A stretch of 64,000 nt of DNA from Anabaena sp. WA102 (GCF_001277295.1 NZ_CP011456.1:4654001-4718000); one strand, 5' to 3'. Counted from the stretch's first letter, positions 34,883 to 44,594 are shown. Notes: generated by a model from the letters alone, not told the origin. A program made the numbers and translations.

Positions 34883-37800
34883 ATGAAATTGGTTAAAGTA
34901 GTAACAGTTAATGATTCAGTCGAGTATCTACCTATGAATAAACAACGTAAACGCGGTTTTTCTGTCAAACCTGAAGGTCGAATTTTAATTGAACAAAAGA
35001 TGCGAGATAAAGGCTACAATCGTGATAAATTGGCGGAAGTAGCAGAAATTAGTATTGATACTATTAATTCTCTTGTCCGTGGAGAAAATAAAGAAAGGAA
35101 AACTATAGAAGCTGTTGCGCGTGCTTTAGATATTCAATTAATAGATATTGTTGATGCTGGTGAGTTGTATCCTCAAATTGAAAATATAACAAAAGATAAT
35201 ACTAACATTAACTGGGTGCAAGTTTGCCACAAAATGTTAGAAGAACAGCAAGAACAACAACGCATTAGACGTAAAGCATCAGCAATGGGATATGAAGTAA
35301 ATGTTCATGTACCATTGGGGTTAGTTGAACGCAAACAGCAACAACGACGAAATGAAAATGTTGAAAGAAAAGAGATTTATCAGTTAGAACCAGAAGTTAT
35401 TAGTAAAACATATCAACATCAAGATTTTTTACAAGAGGTAATAAATAAAGGTTATCAAGGAAAAAATAAACATATTGCTATAGTGGGAGAACCGGGAGCA
35501 GGTAAAACCACGTTATTAAATGCTATTGCTTCAGACATCAAAGATAAAAATCAGAAGTTACCAATTTTTATTTCTCTTGGTAGTTTACAAGGTATGACAT
35601 TAGCTGATTTTATTCTGAAAGAATGGCTACCTGATGCTATCAGGTTAATGAATATTGTTCCTACTTCAGAAATAGAAGCACAACTAGAAACAGAATTTTA
35701 TCAAGGTAATTTTTGTTTATTGTTAGATGGTGTTGATGAAATGGGAGAATCTTCACCTATACAAGCATTAAATAAAATTTCTCAAGAATTGACAAGTTGG
35801 TTAGGACAAGCACGAGTTATTTTAACTTGTCGGTTAAATGTTTGGGATGCTACTGTAAATAATAATATTTTACCTGGATTTAATACTTTTAAAACTCAGG
35901 AATTTAACCCTGAACAAGTAAATACATTTATTGCGGAATGGTTTCAAGTTGCTAATAATATCAATGGTGGCGAAAAATTAATTGCACAATTGCAGGAAGA
36001 AGGAAAGGAAAGGATTAGAGAGTTAGTAACTAATCCTTTAAGATTATGTTTATTGTGTCAGATTTTTGATCGAAATGACCAGGGAGAATTACCAGAAACC
36101 AAGGCTCAATTTTATGAAATATTTACTCGTTATTTTTATGAGTGGAAACCGAAATTAGTTTCTGATTTAATCAAGTCTGATCAATTGAGAGAAGAATTAC
36201 ATCGAGCATTAGGTAATTTAGCTTTAGCGGGAATTAATAGTGATGTGAGATTTAGATTAAAAAGAAGTTTTGTAGTTAAAGAAATGCGTAATGAAAAGTT
36301 ATTTAATTTAGCTTGTGAGGTAGGTTGGTTAAATCACGTAGATAGAGATGCTGTAAATGATGAAGATGTTTATGCCTTTTTTCATCCTAATTTTCAGGAA
36401 TATTTTGCAGCTTTAGTGATTGATGATTGGCATTATTTTTTAAATCATGTTTCTGATAATCCAGATGAGGGAGTTTATCGTATTTTTGAATCGCAGTGGA
36501 AAGAAGTAATTTTGATATGGCTAGGACAAGAAAAAGATGAAGATTTTAGACAACAAAAAGAAGACTTTATTAAAGAATTAATTTACTTTAAAGATTTCTG
36601 TGGAGATTTTTACAGTCATAGAGCGTATTTAATAGTAGCATCAGGAATTGTTGAATTTAAAAATTGCAGTTTAGATTATGAGATTGCGAAAATTAATTCA
36701 AATATAGCAACAGTTTTTTCAGAAAAAGTTAATATATTGATGGATTCATCAGACTCTAAATTAAATAAGTCTCAAATCGCTCAAGCGGAGGATCAATTGT
36801 TAGCAAAACTTAGCCCTGGTAATGATAAAGCTATTCAAAACTTGATTCATATATTAAGTCAATCAAAAGCAGAATCAGATCATGGTTTATCAATAATAAT
36901 AACTTCACTTAATGATCTAGGAAAAATTGCTAAGGGCAGCGATATAGCTTTTGATGCTGTATTAAATTTTATCATAAATTATTCCTCTTCTCATTCTGCT
37001 TATCTCAAGCATTTAGCTTGGTTAACTTTGGGAGAAATTAATAAAGATATGACTGTTTATTATTTGGGACGATTAATTGATAGAAATTATCAGAACAAAA
37101 TAGCATATCATCATTACACAGAAATTTTGGCTCTCGTTGATCCTCAAGACAGTTGGAAAGTATACTATACACTTGCTGAAATGTTAAAAAGTCAGGATGA
37201 AATTACTATAGAACGTGCTTTGGACACTTTATCTAATATGGTAAATATTAATCCAGAGGTAATTGAATTATCTGGAATAATAGATATTATAATTACTATT
37301 CTTGAAAATATAAATCTTGATGAAAATCATATATCGGCTGCAATTTGTTTAATACATATGCCTATTAATTTATATTCAAGCATTGTAAAAAAATTAAAAA
37401 AATGCTTATCTAGACAAGTTAATTATACTGATGATCCTTACTTTGAAATCTTCAATCACTGCGCCCAAAATATGACCTATCCTGACTTTTACCGCACTTG
37501 GCACGGTGAAATATACCCACGTCAACAACTAGAAAACCAATTTACAGATACTCATTCCCACCTTTCCCAACTCCAACCAACAGAAAAAACATATCCCCTT
37601 ACTCTTAACTTAAAAACACTGCAAGACGAAACAGACATTAGCGCAATAGCTCAAAAAATCTGCAATCAAATTTACCCTCGATTTTTTCATGAAAATCTAG
37701 AAATTCCCCAAGTGAACAATGCACCTCAATTAGAACGAATTATCCTCCAAGTTAGAAACTATCTAAAAAAAGAAAATATAGCTTTAATTATCAACAACTG

Positions 37801-37960
37801 CGAACCACATCAAGAAATGATCAAATTCTGCAATAAACTAACAGATGTCTTACACATTGCCTTTATCACAAAAGAACATCTAGACGCACCATTAAAAGGT
37901 TTTCCCAATCAACCAAACTTACTCAATGTTATTCAACATTGGATTAATGAGATAGGGTAA
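34883..37960 (+). CDS. NACHT-domain STAND NTPase with N-terminal Xre-type HTH
   Basis: A 1025-residue protein. Residues about 25-95 form an Xre-like helix-turn-helix (RDKLAEVAEISIDTINSLVR). The NACHT ATPase follows, with Walker A VGEPGAGKTTLL (about 203-214) and Walker B LLLDGVDE (about 276-283), a sensor region VILTCR (near 312) and a winged region to about 500. A long helical, HEAT-like sensor part covers about 560-890. The C-terminal 110 residues (LIINNCEPHQEMIKFCN and onward) form a separate alpha/beta module seen in other cyanobacterial NACHT proteins. Bacterial NACHT proteins are often antiphage sensors; here that is a hypothesis. Codon use is AT-rich relative to flanks. An alternative start is ATG 34934. 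Confidence 0.85.
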   Translation: MKLVKVVTVNDSVEYLPMNKQRKRGFSVKPEGRILIEQKMRDKGYNRDKLAEVAEISIDTINSLVRGENKERKTIEAVARALDIQLIDIVDAGELYPQIENITKDNTNINWVQVCHKMLEEQQEQQRIRRKASAMGYEVNVHVPLGLVERKQQQRRNENVERKEIYQLEPEVISKTYQHQDFLQEVINKGYQGKNKHIAIVGEPGAGKTTLLNAIASDIKDKNQKLPIFISLGSLQGMTLADFILKEWLPDAIRLMNIVPTSEIEAQLETEFYQGNFCLLLDGVDEMGESSPIQALNKISQELTSWLGQARVILTCRLNVWDATVNNNILPGFNTFKTQEFNPEQVNTFIAEWFQVANNINGGEKLIAQLQEEGKERIRELVTNPLRLCLLCQIFDRNDQGELPETKAQFYEIFTRYFYEWKPKLVSDLIKSDQLREELHRALGNLALAGINSDVRFRLKRSFVVKEMRNEKLFNLACEVGWLNHVDRDAVNDEDVYAFFHPNFQEYFAALVIDDWHYFLNHVSDNPDEGVYRIFESQWKEVILIWLGQEKDEDFRQQKEDFIKELIYFKDFCGDFYSHRAYLIVASGIVEFKNCSLDYEIAKINSNIATVFSEKVNILMDSSDSKLNKSQIAQAEDQLLAKLSPGNDKAIQNLIHILSQSKAESDHGLSIIITSLNDLGKIAKGSDIAFDAVLNFIINYSSSHSAYLKHLAWLTLGEINKDMTVYYLGRLIDRNYQNKIAYHHYTEILALVDPQDSWKVYYTLAEMLKSQDEITIERALDTLSNMVNINPEVIELSGIIDIIITILENINLDENHISAAICLIHMPINLYSSIVKKLKKCLSRQVNYTDDPYFEIFNHCAQNMTYPDFYRTWHGEIYPRQQLENQFTDTHSHLSQLQPTEKTYPLTLNLKTLQDETDISAIAQKICNQIYPRFFHENLEIPQVNNAPQLERIILQVRNYLKKENIALIINNCEPHQEMIKFCNKLTDVLHIAFITKEHLDAPLKGFPNQPNLLNVIQHWINEIG

Positions 37961-38057
37961 AATAATCAAAGATGAAACTTCAAGCATTGATAATATTAAT
38001 GGAGTATTTATAGAACCCATTTAGTATCTATGGCGATCGCAAAGCACGACCTAAGAA

Positions 38058-38309
38058 TCACATTTTTAATACTGTAATTCCTTCTAAGGTTAATTCCCAG
38101 CGATCGCGTGGTGAATCTTTTTCTACATAACGGTTGACTAACCCGCGATGGGCAAGATTTTTTAAAACCTCCATCATATCAGGTTCTCTCGGAATATCTT
38201 GACGGGAAAGCGCATTTCCTAATTCATACCAACTCCATTGACCTTTTCCTTTCTCAACTAATTTTAGTAAAACAAATTATAGCTGAGTTAATTGAGTGAT
38301 GTTTTTCAT
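38058..38309 (-). pseudogene. Winged-helix-like small gene with internal stop
   Basis: Read from ATG 38309, the frame is MKNITQLTQL, then TAA (codon 11), then FVLLKLVEKGKGQWSWYELG and on to LTLEGITVLKM and a stop at 38058. The 72 codons after the stop are well formed and end in a typical wHTH-like hairpin (GLVNRYVEKD). A single C-to-T change could restore it, so a recent nonsense mutation or a sequencing error is possible. Confidence 0.55.
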
Positions 38310-38334
38310 AACTAAATAGCCCTTTTTGCCAAGA

Positions 38335-38422
38335 ACCCTCTCTATTTCTTCTCTCTCTGTGTTCTCTGTGCCTCTGTGGTTCGTTTGTTTATTTATTTAT
38401 TGGGAATTTACTAGAAGTCCCT
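38335..38422. mobile_element. MITE family C, partial copy
   Basis: TCTCTCTGTGTTCTCTGTGC is shared with copy 1, and the right end TAGAAGTCCC is recognisable. The left terminal repeat is lost. Confidence 0.55.
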
Positions 38423-38541
38423 TAATTAGTTTTCTCAGTATGGTAATTCAGTCCATGAATTTATCAATTAACCCCTCCTAAAGAGGATATAGAATTTCAG
38501 GGTTTTTGTTAAAAATTAAATATTCTCAAGAGTTTAGATTT

Positions 38542-40896
38542 ATGTCTCTGCGTGAATACAAACCTGGAACTACCTTCCCCGGAGTCATTGGCCGGACAGT
38601 TGATAAATCCAGTCCAGCTTGGCCAGAACCGTTGCGAGCAAAAGAAAACACACCAAACGTCCTATTTATCGTCTTTGATGATACAGGATTTGGACAATTT
38701 GGAAGTTACGGAAGTCCCATCAAAACACCCAACCTAGATACACTAGCCGCTAACGGTTTACGCTACAACAACTTACACACAACGGCACTGTGTTCACCCA
38801 CTCGTTCTTGTCTGCTAACTGGGCGCAATCACCATTCTAACGCCATGTCCTGCATTACAGAAGGGTCTACGGGTTATCCCGGAGGTAATGGGAATATTCC
38901 CTTTGAAAATGGCTTTCTCTCAGAAGTATTACTCCAGAAGGGTTATAACACCTATGCGTTAGGAAAATGGCATTTAACCCCCTCAGACCAACTTTCAGCC
39001 GCAGGCCCCTATGATCGCTGGCCTCTCGGTCGCGGATTTGAGCGTTTTTATGGCTTTTTGGGCGGAGAAACCCACCAGTATTATCCAGATTTGGTTTATG
39101 ATAACCACACCGTCAAGCCAGAAAAGACCCCCGCAGAAGGCTATCATTTAACCGAAGACTTAGCAGACAAAGCCATTAGCTTTATCGCTGATGCCAAGCA
39201 GGTTGCCCCAAATAAGCCCTTTTTCATGTATTTTTGTCCGGGGGCAATGCACGCTCCCCATCATGTCCCAAAAGAATGGGCTGATGCCTACGCGGGACAA
39301 TTTGATGATGGTTGGGAAGCTTACAGGGAAAAGGTTTTTGCCCGTCAGCAGGAAATGGGGATTGTTCCCGCAGATGCCGAACTTTCTCGTCATGATCCCG
39401 ATGTCCCTCACTGGGATTCCCTCCCAGCAGCCGAAAAACGGCTTTATGCCCGGATGATGGAAGTATATGCTGGTTTTTTAACCCATACTGACTACCATAT
39501 CGGTCGTTTACTCGATTTCCTCAAATCTATCGGTGAATTCGAGAATACTGTAATTATGGTGATCTCAGACAATGGTGCAAGTTCGGAAGGGGGACCGACT
39601 GGTTCAGTGAATGAGAACCTGTTTTTTAACAATGTGCCAGAATCCCTAGAGGAAAATCTCAAAGCCTTGGATAAACTAGGTAGTGCCGAAACCTTTAACC
39701 ATTATGCTTGGGGTTGGACTTGGGCAGGGAATACGCCTTTCCGGCGGTGGAAACGGGAAACCTATCGCGGGGGAATCAGCGACCCTTTAATTGTGCATTG
39801 GAGTCAAGGTATTGAGGCTAAAGGGGAAATTCGGACTCAGTACGCTCATGCTATTGACCTAGTGCCGACGGTGCTGGAATTACTGGAAATTGAACCACCG
39901 ACAACGATTAAGGGTGTGACTCAATCTGCAATTGAAGGTGTCAGTTTTGCCCATACTTTTAATCATAGTACCGCCCCTACTAAGCATCTTACCCAGTATT
40001 TTGAGATGATGGGACATCGTTCTCTTTACTATGATGGTTGGCGGGCGGTTTGTCCTTGGCCGGGGCCTTCATTTACAGAAGCAGGGCAATTTTTTGGTGA
40101 GGCGATTTCGGCGGAAACTTTGACGGATTTGGATACTCATCATTGGGAACTGTATCACGTTGCTTCAGATTTTGCGGAAAATCACAATATTGCGGCTGAT
40201 AATCGTCCTAAGTTGATTGAGATGATTGCTACTTGGTATATTGAGGCTGGCAAGTATAATGTGTTGCCTGTGGATGGACGTGGCGTGCAACGATTCGCGG
40301 AGGAACGCCCGCAAATTGCTGTCAATCGTAGCCGCTATGTTTACTATCCTGATACTCAAGCGATTCCCGCCGGTAGTGCAGTGAGGGTGTTAAATCGTCC
40401 CCACAGTATTACCGCTGATGTGGAGATTCCCCCAGGTGGCGCAGAAGGGATATTACTGGCTCATGGGGGTAATGATAGTGGCTATTCTTTCTATGTCCAA
40501 AATGGCAAACTGCACTGGGTTCATAATTATGTGGGGCGATCGCTCTATCATGTGGAATCTGGGTCATCTGTGCCGGTAGGTCGTCACCAGTTGCGCTTTG
40601 AGTTTAAAGTCACGGGTCAACCAGATTTAGCCAAGGGAAAAGGAACGCCAGGACGCGGCCAATTGTATATTGATGAGAGATTGGTCGGGCAAATTGATGT
40701 GCCTGTAACTACTCCTTTAGCACTAGGTTTGACCAGTGGTGTCACCTGTGGAATTGCCCCCGGTGCGCCTGTTACGCCGGATTATGAACCGCCTTTTAAG
40801 TTTACGGGTAAGATTTATAGTGTGATGGTGGATGTTAGTGGTGATTTGATTCAAGATCGGGAAGCTGAAATGCGGACTATTATGGCGCGACAGTAA
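38542..40896 (+). CDS. Arylsulfatase
   Basis: A 784-residue type I sulfatase. The modification site CSPTRSCLLTGR starts at Cys84, which is converted to formylglycine; metal ligands DD at 46-47 (FIVFDDTGFGQFGS) and VISDNGAS near 340 are present. The catalytic domain covers about 35-480, and residues 600-780 form a C-terminal beta domain. Size and domain layout are those of the large arylsulfatases of the AtsA type. No signal peptide is visible with the chosen start ATG 38542; an upstream TTG frame extension adds 12 codons but no signal. It would release sulphate from organic sulphate esters. A sulfatase-maturing enzyme is not in the window. Confidence 0.9.
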   Translation: MSLREYKPGTTFPGVIGRTVDKSSPAWPEPLRAKENTPNVLFIVFDDTGFGQFGSYGSPIKTPNLDTLAANGLRYNNLHTTALCSPTRSCLLTGRNHHSNAMSCITEGSTGYPGGNGNIPFENGFLSEVLLQKGYNTYALGKWHLTPSDQLSAAGPYDRWPLGRGFERFYGFLGGETHQYYPDLVYDNHTVKPEKTPAEGYHLTEDLADKAISFIADAKQVAPNKPFFMYFCPGAMHAPHHVPKEWADAYAGQFDDGWEAYREKVFARQQEMGIVPADAELSRHDPDVPHWDSLPAAEKRLYARMMEVYAGFLTHTDYHIGRLLDFLKSIGEFENTVIMVISDNGASSEGGPTGSVNENLFFNNVPESLEENLKALDKLGSAETFNHYAWGWTWAGNTPFRRWKRETYRGGISDPLIVHWSQGIEAKGEIRTQYAHAIDLVPTVLELLEIEPPTTIKGVTQSAIEGVSFAHTFNHSTAPTKHLTQYFEMMGHRSLYYDGWRAVCPWPGPSFTEAGQFFGEAISAETLTDLDTHHWELYHVASDFAENHNIAADNRPKLIEMIATWYIEAGKYNVLPVDGRGVQRFAEERPQIAVNRSRYVYYPDTQAIPAGSAVRVLNRPHSITADVEIPPGGAEGILLAHGGNDSGYSFYVQNGKLHWVHNYVGRSLYHVESGSSVPVGRHQLRFEFKVTGQPDLAKGKGTPGRGQLYIDERLVGQIDVPVTTPLALGLTSGVTCGIAPGAPVTPDYEPPFKFTGKIYSVMVDVSGDLIQDREAEMRTIMARQ

Positions 40897-40965
40897 ACAG
40901 AAATATTTCTCAGGGTGGGTTATCTGACCCACCATTAATCAAATTATTCATATTTACTGAGAATA

Positions 40966-41172
40966 TTAAATATCGTCTTCACTGAGATTAGCAACTTTGA
41001 GAAAATGCCGTAACAGTCCAGGTTTTAGTGATTGATTTCCATGAATAGGAACAGAAATTCTGGCTGGATTATCGGATTTACCGTAAATATGATGACTACC
41101 GTTAATGCGGAGAAGTTGCCATCCTTGAGACTATAATACTTTAGCAAAATTTTTCCCTGAAATTGATTTCAT
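40966..41172 (-). pseudogene. hicA: HicA toxin gene with a nonsense mutation
   Basis: The reading frame from ATG 41172 is MKSISGKNFAKVL, then TAG, then SQGWQLLRINGSHHIYGKSD and on to SLKPGLLRHFLKVANLSEDDI and TAA. This is a full-length HicA (68 residues) with the RNA-binding GSHHIY motif; the stop stands where relatives have Glu, a single GAG to TAG change. The ATG overlaps the stop of hicB (ATGA), the usual operon form. The toxin is therefore lost unless the stop is read through. Confidence 0.85.
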
Positions 41173-41369
41173 ACGGCAATTTCTAATATTTGAGCAGATT
41201 CATCAAGTTCTAATGAATCAACATCAACGAGTAGGCAACCTTCAACGGCTTCATATATATTTTGTAGTAATTCTTCAAAAGTATCGCCCTGGGTAGCACA
41301 ACCTGGGATAGCAGGAACTTCTGCCCAGTAACCTGTTTCTTCTTTGTGAATAATGACTTTTATTTTCAT
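41169..41369 (-). CDS. hicB: HicB antitoxin
   Basis: A 66-residue protein of the HicB type: MKIKVIIHKEETGYWAEVPA then PGCATQGDTFEELLQNIYEA, the partial RNase H fold shared by HicB antitoxins. It neutralises HicA, an mRNA-cleaving toxin. The HTH that many HicB proteins have at the C-terminus is missing; this short form is common in cyanobacteria. The intact antitoxin stands beside a broken hicA. Confidence 0.85.
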   Translation of the reverse strand: MKIKVIIHKEETGYWAEVPAIPGCATQGDTFEELLQNIYEAVEGCLLVDVDSLELDESAQILEIAV

Positions 41370-41695
41370 GCTTAGAAGTTTAATTTTTTAGGTGATCTAT
41401 GATGATTAAGAACAATTATATCTTAATAGTATTAATTTTTTTAATACAACTTTTTTAAAAGTTATTGGTGTCTAAAAATTCACAAGAATTAATTGATATT
41501 TATCCTCCTATTAAGTATAAAAAATGACTTTTTCGTAAGGTGGGTATTGCCTACCCTACGTATATATCTGTATTAAATAGGAGGACTATTACGCTCTCTC
41601 CATCCTTTCTCAGCCTCTACTTTGCGATTAAATAAAGCTTCTCCTTCTTCAAGAGTTGTTACTACTTCACCTATTAACTTACTTTATTTCCTTAA
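41370..41695. other. Intergenic interval with a minus-strand coding scrap
   Basis: From about 41575 to 41690 the minus strand can be read as KLIGEVVTTLEEGEALFNRK and on to WRERNSPPI, a small end fragment of an unrecognised gene without a start. The rest is AT-rich and empty. Confidence 0.35.
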
Positions 41696-42148
41696 ATGAT
41701 GAAACTAAAACTAAAAGATTGGATATGGAGATACTTACCAGCAGAGATAGTGGGTACAATTACGGCATTAACGTCTGCAATTATAGCTAATTCATTCACT
41801 CATTCCGCCTTAGTTTCCTCTTTTGCTGGCACATGGGGAGAATTTGTTGGCTATTACGGTTTCTTTTTATTTCAAGAACTTAGAACTAGCATGAGCCAGT
41901 ATAAGAAGGAAAATACAAGATATGGAATCACTTCATGCTTCATAAATATCCGAAATTTGGTTCTTGAGTTTGGTATTCCTGAGTGGCTCGATAGTAGCCT
42001 AATCAGACCATTCTGTATGTATTTTTTTCCAAAAGCACTAGATAATTTTGTATTAGGAATTATGGCTGGTAAAATTACTGCAGATATTGTCTTTTACATT
42101 GGTGTGATAATTGCATATGAAATCAAAAAGAAACACTTGAAAGGTTAA
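41696..42148 (+). CDS. Small membrane protein, unknown function
   Basis: A 150-residue protein with hydrophobic stretches at about 15-35 (EIVGTITALTSAIIANSF), 45-62 and 115-140 (FVLGIMAGKITADIVFYIGV). The start ATG is doubled (ATGATG). It contains two cysteines and a basic C-terminus. It resembles hypothetical membrane proteins found next to natural-product or polyprenyl genes, but I cannot name a family. No operon partner. Confidence 0.6.
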   Translation: MMKLKLKDWIWRYLPAEIVGTITALTSAIIANSFTHSALVSSFAGTWGEFVGYYGFFLFQELRTSMSQYKKENTRYGITSCFINIRNLVLEFGIPEWLDSSLIRPFCMYFFPKALDNFVLGIMAGKITADIVFYIGVIIAYEIKKKHLKG

Positions 42149-42224
42149 CAAAGACAATAGACTTATATCTTTGTGTCCGAGCGCAAGGCGGGATAGAATT
42201 CAATAAAATCAAATCCCTACCACA

Positions 42225-42333
42225 TCTCGTTCCTAGTCTCTGACTAGGAATGCAGTTGATGAGGCTCTGCCTCTAATATCATTGAAGGCAGAGCCTTCTA
42301 GAATTCATTCCCAGTCTCTGACTGGGAATGAGA
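42225..42333. mobile_element. MITE family D, copy 1
   Basis: Begins TCTCGTTCCTAGTCTCTGAC and ends GACTGGGAATGAGA; each end is itself a small hairpin. The centre is GAGGCTCTGCCTCTAATATC with its inverted partner. An inverted copy is at 44631-44738. Confidence 0.75.
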
Positions 42334-42412
42334 CGACTTGAGTTCTTTGCGGGATAGATGTTTTACGTTAAGTTGACACCAATGAACCTCTTGCTTTACC
42401 CCTCGTTTAGAA

Positions 42413-42634
42413 TCAAACAATCAAGCAGTTTTGAGTATAAATAGCATAGGTATTTTCATCAATTTGGAGATTTTCCCGTTCTGTTTCCGCTTGAATACGT
42501 TCCTTGGCAATTTCTTCGAGTTTCGCTAATGCTTCTGTTGCTTCAATTTGCCTATCTTCAAACTGCTGGCGAATTTTTTCAGCGCGATCGCCTATGAAAA
42601 TTAAAAAAAGTGATTTTCGACTTTTATCCTCCAC
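42413..42634 (-). pseudogene. HsdR (type I restriction) C-terminal fragment
   Basis: The 73 codons include DRAEKIRQQFEDRQIEATEA, LEEIAKERIQAETERENL and DENTYAIYT, which match my memory of the C-terminal helical region of type I restriction subunit HsdR. The helicase and nuclease parts are missing, and the last codons QNCLIV look foreign. It lies just after the PD-(D/E)XK gene at 42660, in a zone of restriction-modification debris. Confidence 0.6.
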
Positions 42635-42659
42635 ATCTTTAAATAATGCTTTGCTAAAA

Positions 42660-43256
42660 TTATTTTACACCACTAGACAAAATTCCCAAAATCTTATTGA
42701 CATCATTTAAAAAATATTCAGCCAAATCAATCTGCACCAATTCACCTGATAACCTTAAAAACTTCCAAATTTCTCCTGTAGTTACCACCCCATAAATTTC
42801 TGTAATTTGATTTTCCTCCCGTTCATTAAATAACCTAGCTGCATACATTTCAGCGATACATTGTCCCAAACCTCCTTTAATATTTTCCTTCTTCGCTTCC
42901 ACAATAATAATCACAGGTGTATTAATCAATAAAAACTCAGGAGAACGACTAATTAAAAAATCACAATTTCCATTTAAACCCTGACTAGGTTCAATATTAA
43001 ATTCCACACCCGAAAACAAACTAATTTGATTAGCAAACTTTTTAGTTAATTCTAATAAAATCGGGGTAATAATCATCTCAGAACGAGATTTTTCCGTATT
43101 ACTAGCCAAAGCAACCGGTACATTATAGGCTAAAGTTTCCTGTAAATATTCACTAACTGGTAATGGTGCAACTTCAGAAAAAATATTGTCTCTGCTAGAA
43201 ATATTCAGATGTAGATTTTTCTTAACAGTTTCTAAAGTAAAATCACTATAAGACAT
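42660..43256 (-). CDS. PD-(D/E)XK nuclease-like conserved cyanobacterial protein
   Basis: A 198-residue protein. The body CDFLISRSPEFLLINTPVII then VEAKKENIKGGLGQCIAEMY contains D...ExK in the spacing of the PD-(D/E)XK nuclease fold (about residues 98-121). This type of single-domain protein is very common in filamentous cyanobacteria, often in large paralog families, and is of unknown role. The start at ATG 43256 (MSYSDFTLETVKKNLHL) is the familiar one. A 3'-end copy of the gene (ending ILGSLSSGVK-like) lies at about 44595-44630. Confidence 0.7.
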   Translation of the reverse strand: MSYSDFTLETVKKNLHLNISSRDNIFSEVAPLPVSEYLQETLAYNVPVALASNTEKSRSEMIITPILLELTKKFANQISLFSGVEFNIEPSQGLNGNCDFLISRSPEFLLINTPVIIIVEAKKENIKGGLGQCIAEMYAARLFNEREENQITEIYGVVTTGEIWKFLRLSGELVQIDLAEYFLNDVNKILGILSSGVK

Positions 43257-43269
43257 ATATTGTCCTCCT

Positions 43270-43432
43270 CAACTTAATAACCTAAATTCAACTTAACCAA
43301 AACCTCATCTAAATCCTTATCAGCCCATTCTCTTGCTTGTCTTACTGCTGCTAAAGTAGTTATTCACTCCCCCCCCTCTAAAATTATCGAAACCCTTGAT
43401 CTCTCGTTAAAGATAGGGGGGGTGAACAGTTA
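43270..43432 (-). pseudogene. C-terminal gene fragment split by a small palindromic element
   Basis: About 43270-43357 the minus strand encodes AREWADKDLDEVLVKLNLGY, matching the fragment at 44750-44870. From about 43357 to 43432 there is an inserted palindromic element (GTTATTCACTCCCCCCC and GGGGGGGTGAACAGTTAC). On its other side the same coding frame resumes in the hsdM remnant. Confidence 0.6.
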
Positions 43433-43799
43433 CCTGCTAAATCTGCTAAAATATCACCAATTTCACGATCAGCATTGGCATTTTTCAACCCCAAATGATG
43501 AGGACTGATAACTTCAATTAAATCCGATAATCTAATCTATCATCATCTAAAACACGCTGATCATGTTGTTTTTCGTTGTAGTCTTTTAGGGTCAATATAC
43601 CCGATAAATTCTTATTAAAACCAGCTATTTTTCGCATAGCTGTAGTTATAAATTCTCCTAAACCCTCTTTAGGATGAAAACGAATTTTCTCCCAATTATA
43701 TTGTTGAGGAATATAGTATCTAGTACAGGTTGGCGTAAATGACATGACCATTAAAAGCTCCGAAAATTTGATAGATTGCAAGGCTTGAAAATGGTTCAT
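43433..43799 (-). pseudogene. HsdM (type I modification) remnant
   Basis: The 43518-43799 frame reads YYIPQQYNWEKIRFHPKEGL and FITTAMRKIAGFNKNLSGIL, then VLDDDRL. A frameshift follows, after which LIEVISPHHLGLKNANAD continues the HsdM N6-methyltransferase N-terminal part. It then joins abruptly to EIGDILADLA of the small C-terminal fragment described at 43270. The catalytic part of HsdM is missing. The remnant fits with the HsdR fragment at 42413. Confidence 0.65.
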
Positions 43800-43840
43800 T
43801 CACTTACGCCGTAGATTTCCAACCAGGAGGTAATTCTATT

Positions 43841-44302
43841 TTATCCATTTTTACCACCTGCCAAAAAATCACTCAAAACTAAAATTGGTAATTCTGTTAC
43901 TCGTTTCAATTGAATATCATTCGTTAAAAATACATCACACTTAGCCACAATAGCCACAGAAATTTGTAAAGAATCTAATAAAGCCAAATTATATTTAGCT
44001 CGTAATTGAGAGGCTTGTTTAGCAATTAATTCATCAATTTGAATAAACTCAACATTTACACCAGAAACAATCAAATCAATAAAATCCTCTTTTAGTTCAG
44101 TTAATCCTAAACGATAAGGATAAACTAAACACTCAGATAAAGTGATAGGAGAAGTAACAGCACTCAGCAAACCTGAATCAAGATTCTCAAATACATAATT
44201 AACTAACGATTGATATTGAGGATTATTCTCAACATAATAAATTACTGGTGCAGTATCCAGAAATAACTTTTTACCCTGAATTAAATAATCTTCAATCTTC
44301 AT
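43841..44302 (-). CDS. PIN-domain toxin (VapC family)
   Basis: A 153-residue PIN-domain RNase. The acidic active-site residues can be placed at LFLDTAPVIYYVE (Asp at about 16), TLSECLVYPY (Glu about 58), ALLDSLQISVA (Asp about 110) and FLTNDIQLK (Asp about 129). VapC-type toxins cut tRNA or rRNA. The antitoxin gene upstream overlaps it by 11 bp. The pair is intact. Confidence 0.85.
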   Translation of the reverse strand: MKIEDYLIQGKKLFLDTAPVIYYVENNPQYQSLVNYVFENLDSGLLSAVTSPITLSECLVYPYRLGLTELKEDFIDLIVSGVNVEFIQIDELIAKQASQLRAKYNLALLDSLQISVAIVAKCDVFLTNDIQLKRVTELPILVLSDFLAGGKNG

Positions 44303-44567
44303 AGTTACTTCTTAAATGTAATTCTCTATTTTCCGTCTCCTCTCTTCTATTTCTTGACACCCAAATTTGAGCATCTTCACCAACTAAACGATAAGGTGCT
44401 TTACCTTTAATATCTCCCCATTTACGGCGTTTTTTTGGCTCTACATCCTGCTTTTGTCTCTTAAATTGCAAAAAATCAATAAAATTTAATACCTCTTCCT
44501 GTTGTTCCGGTGTTAAATTCTGGACTCTATCTAAAATAGATTCTTGTTTTTCCACAGCTTGAGTCAT
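44292..44567 (-). CDS. Antitoxin, DUF2281 type
   Basis: The 91-residue protein has the DUF2281-like start EKQESILDRVQNLTPEQQEE and LNFIDFLQFKRQ (about residues 27-38), followed by a basic, disordered tail that would bind the toxin. DUF2281 proteins are typical antitoxins for PIN toxins in cyanobacteria. It overlaps the start of the PIN gene by 11 bp. Start ATG 44567. Confidence 0.82.
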   Translation of the reverse strand: MTQAVEKQESILDRVQNLTPEQQEEVLNFIDFLQFKRQKQDVEPKKRRKWGDIKGKAPYRLVGEDAQIWVSRNRREETENRELHLRSNYED

Positions 44568-44594
44568 AACTAAAAAACCTCATAACTCCTAAAA

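Noticed and set aside
42426..42440. Third copy of MITE family A (TTTTGAGTATAA)
   Set aside because: Only one terminal sequence is present with no partner or interior match; chance or a tiny relic.
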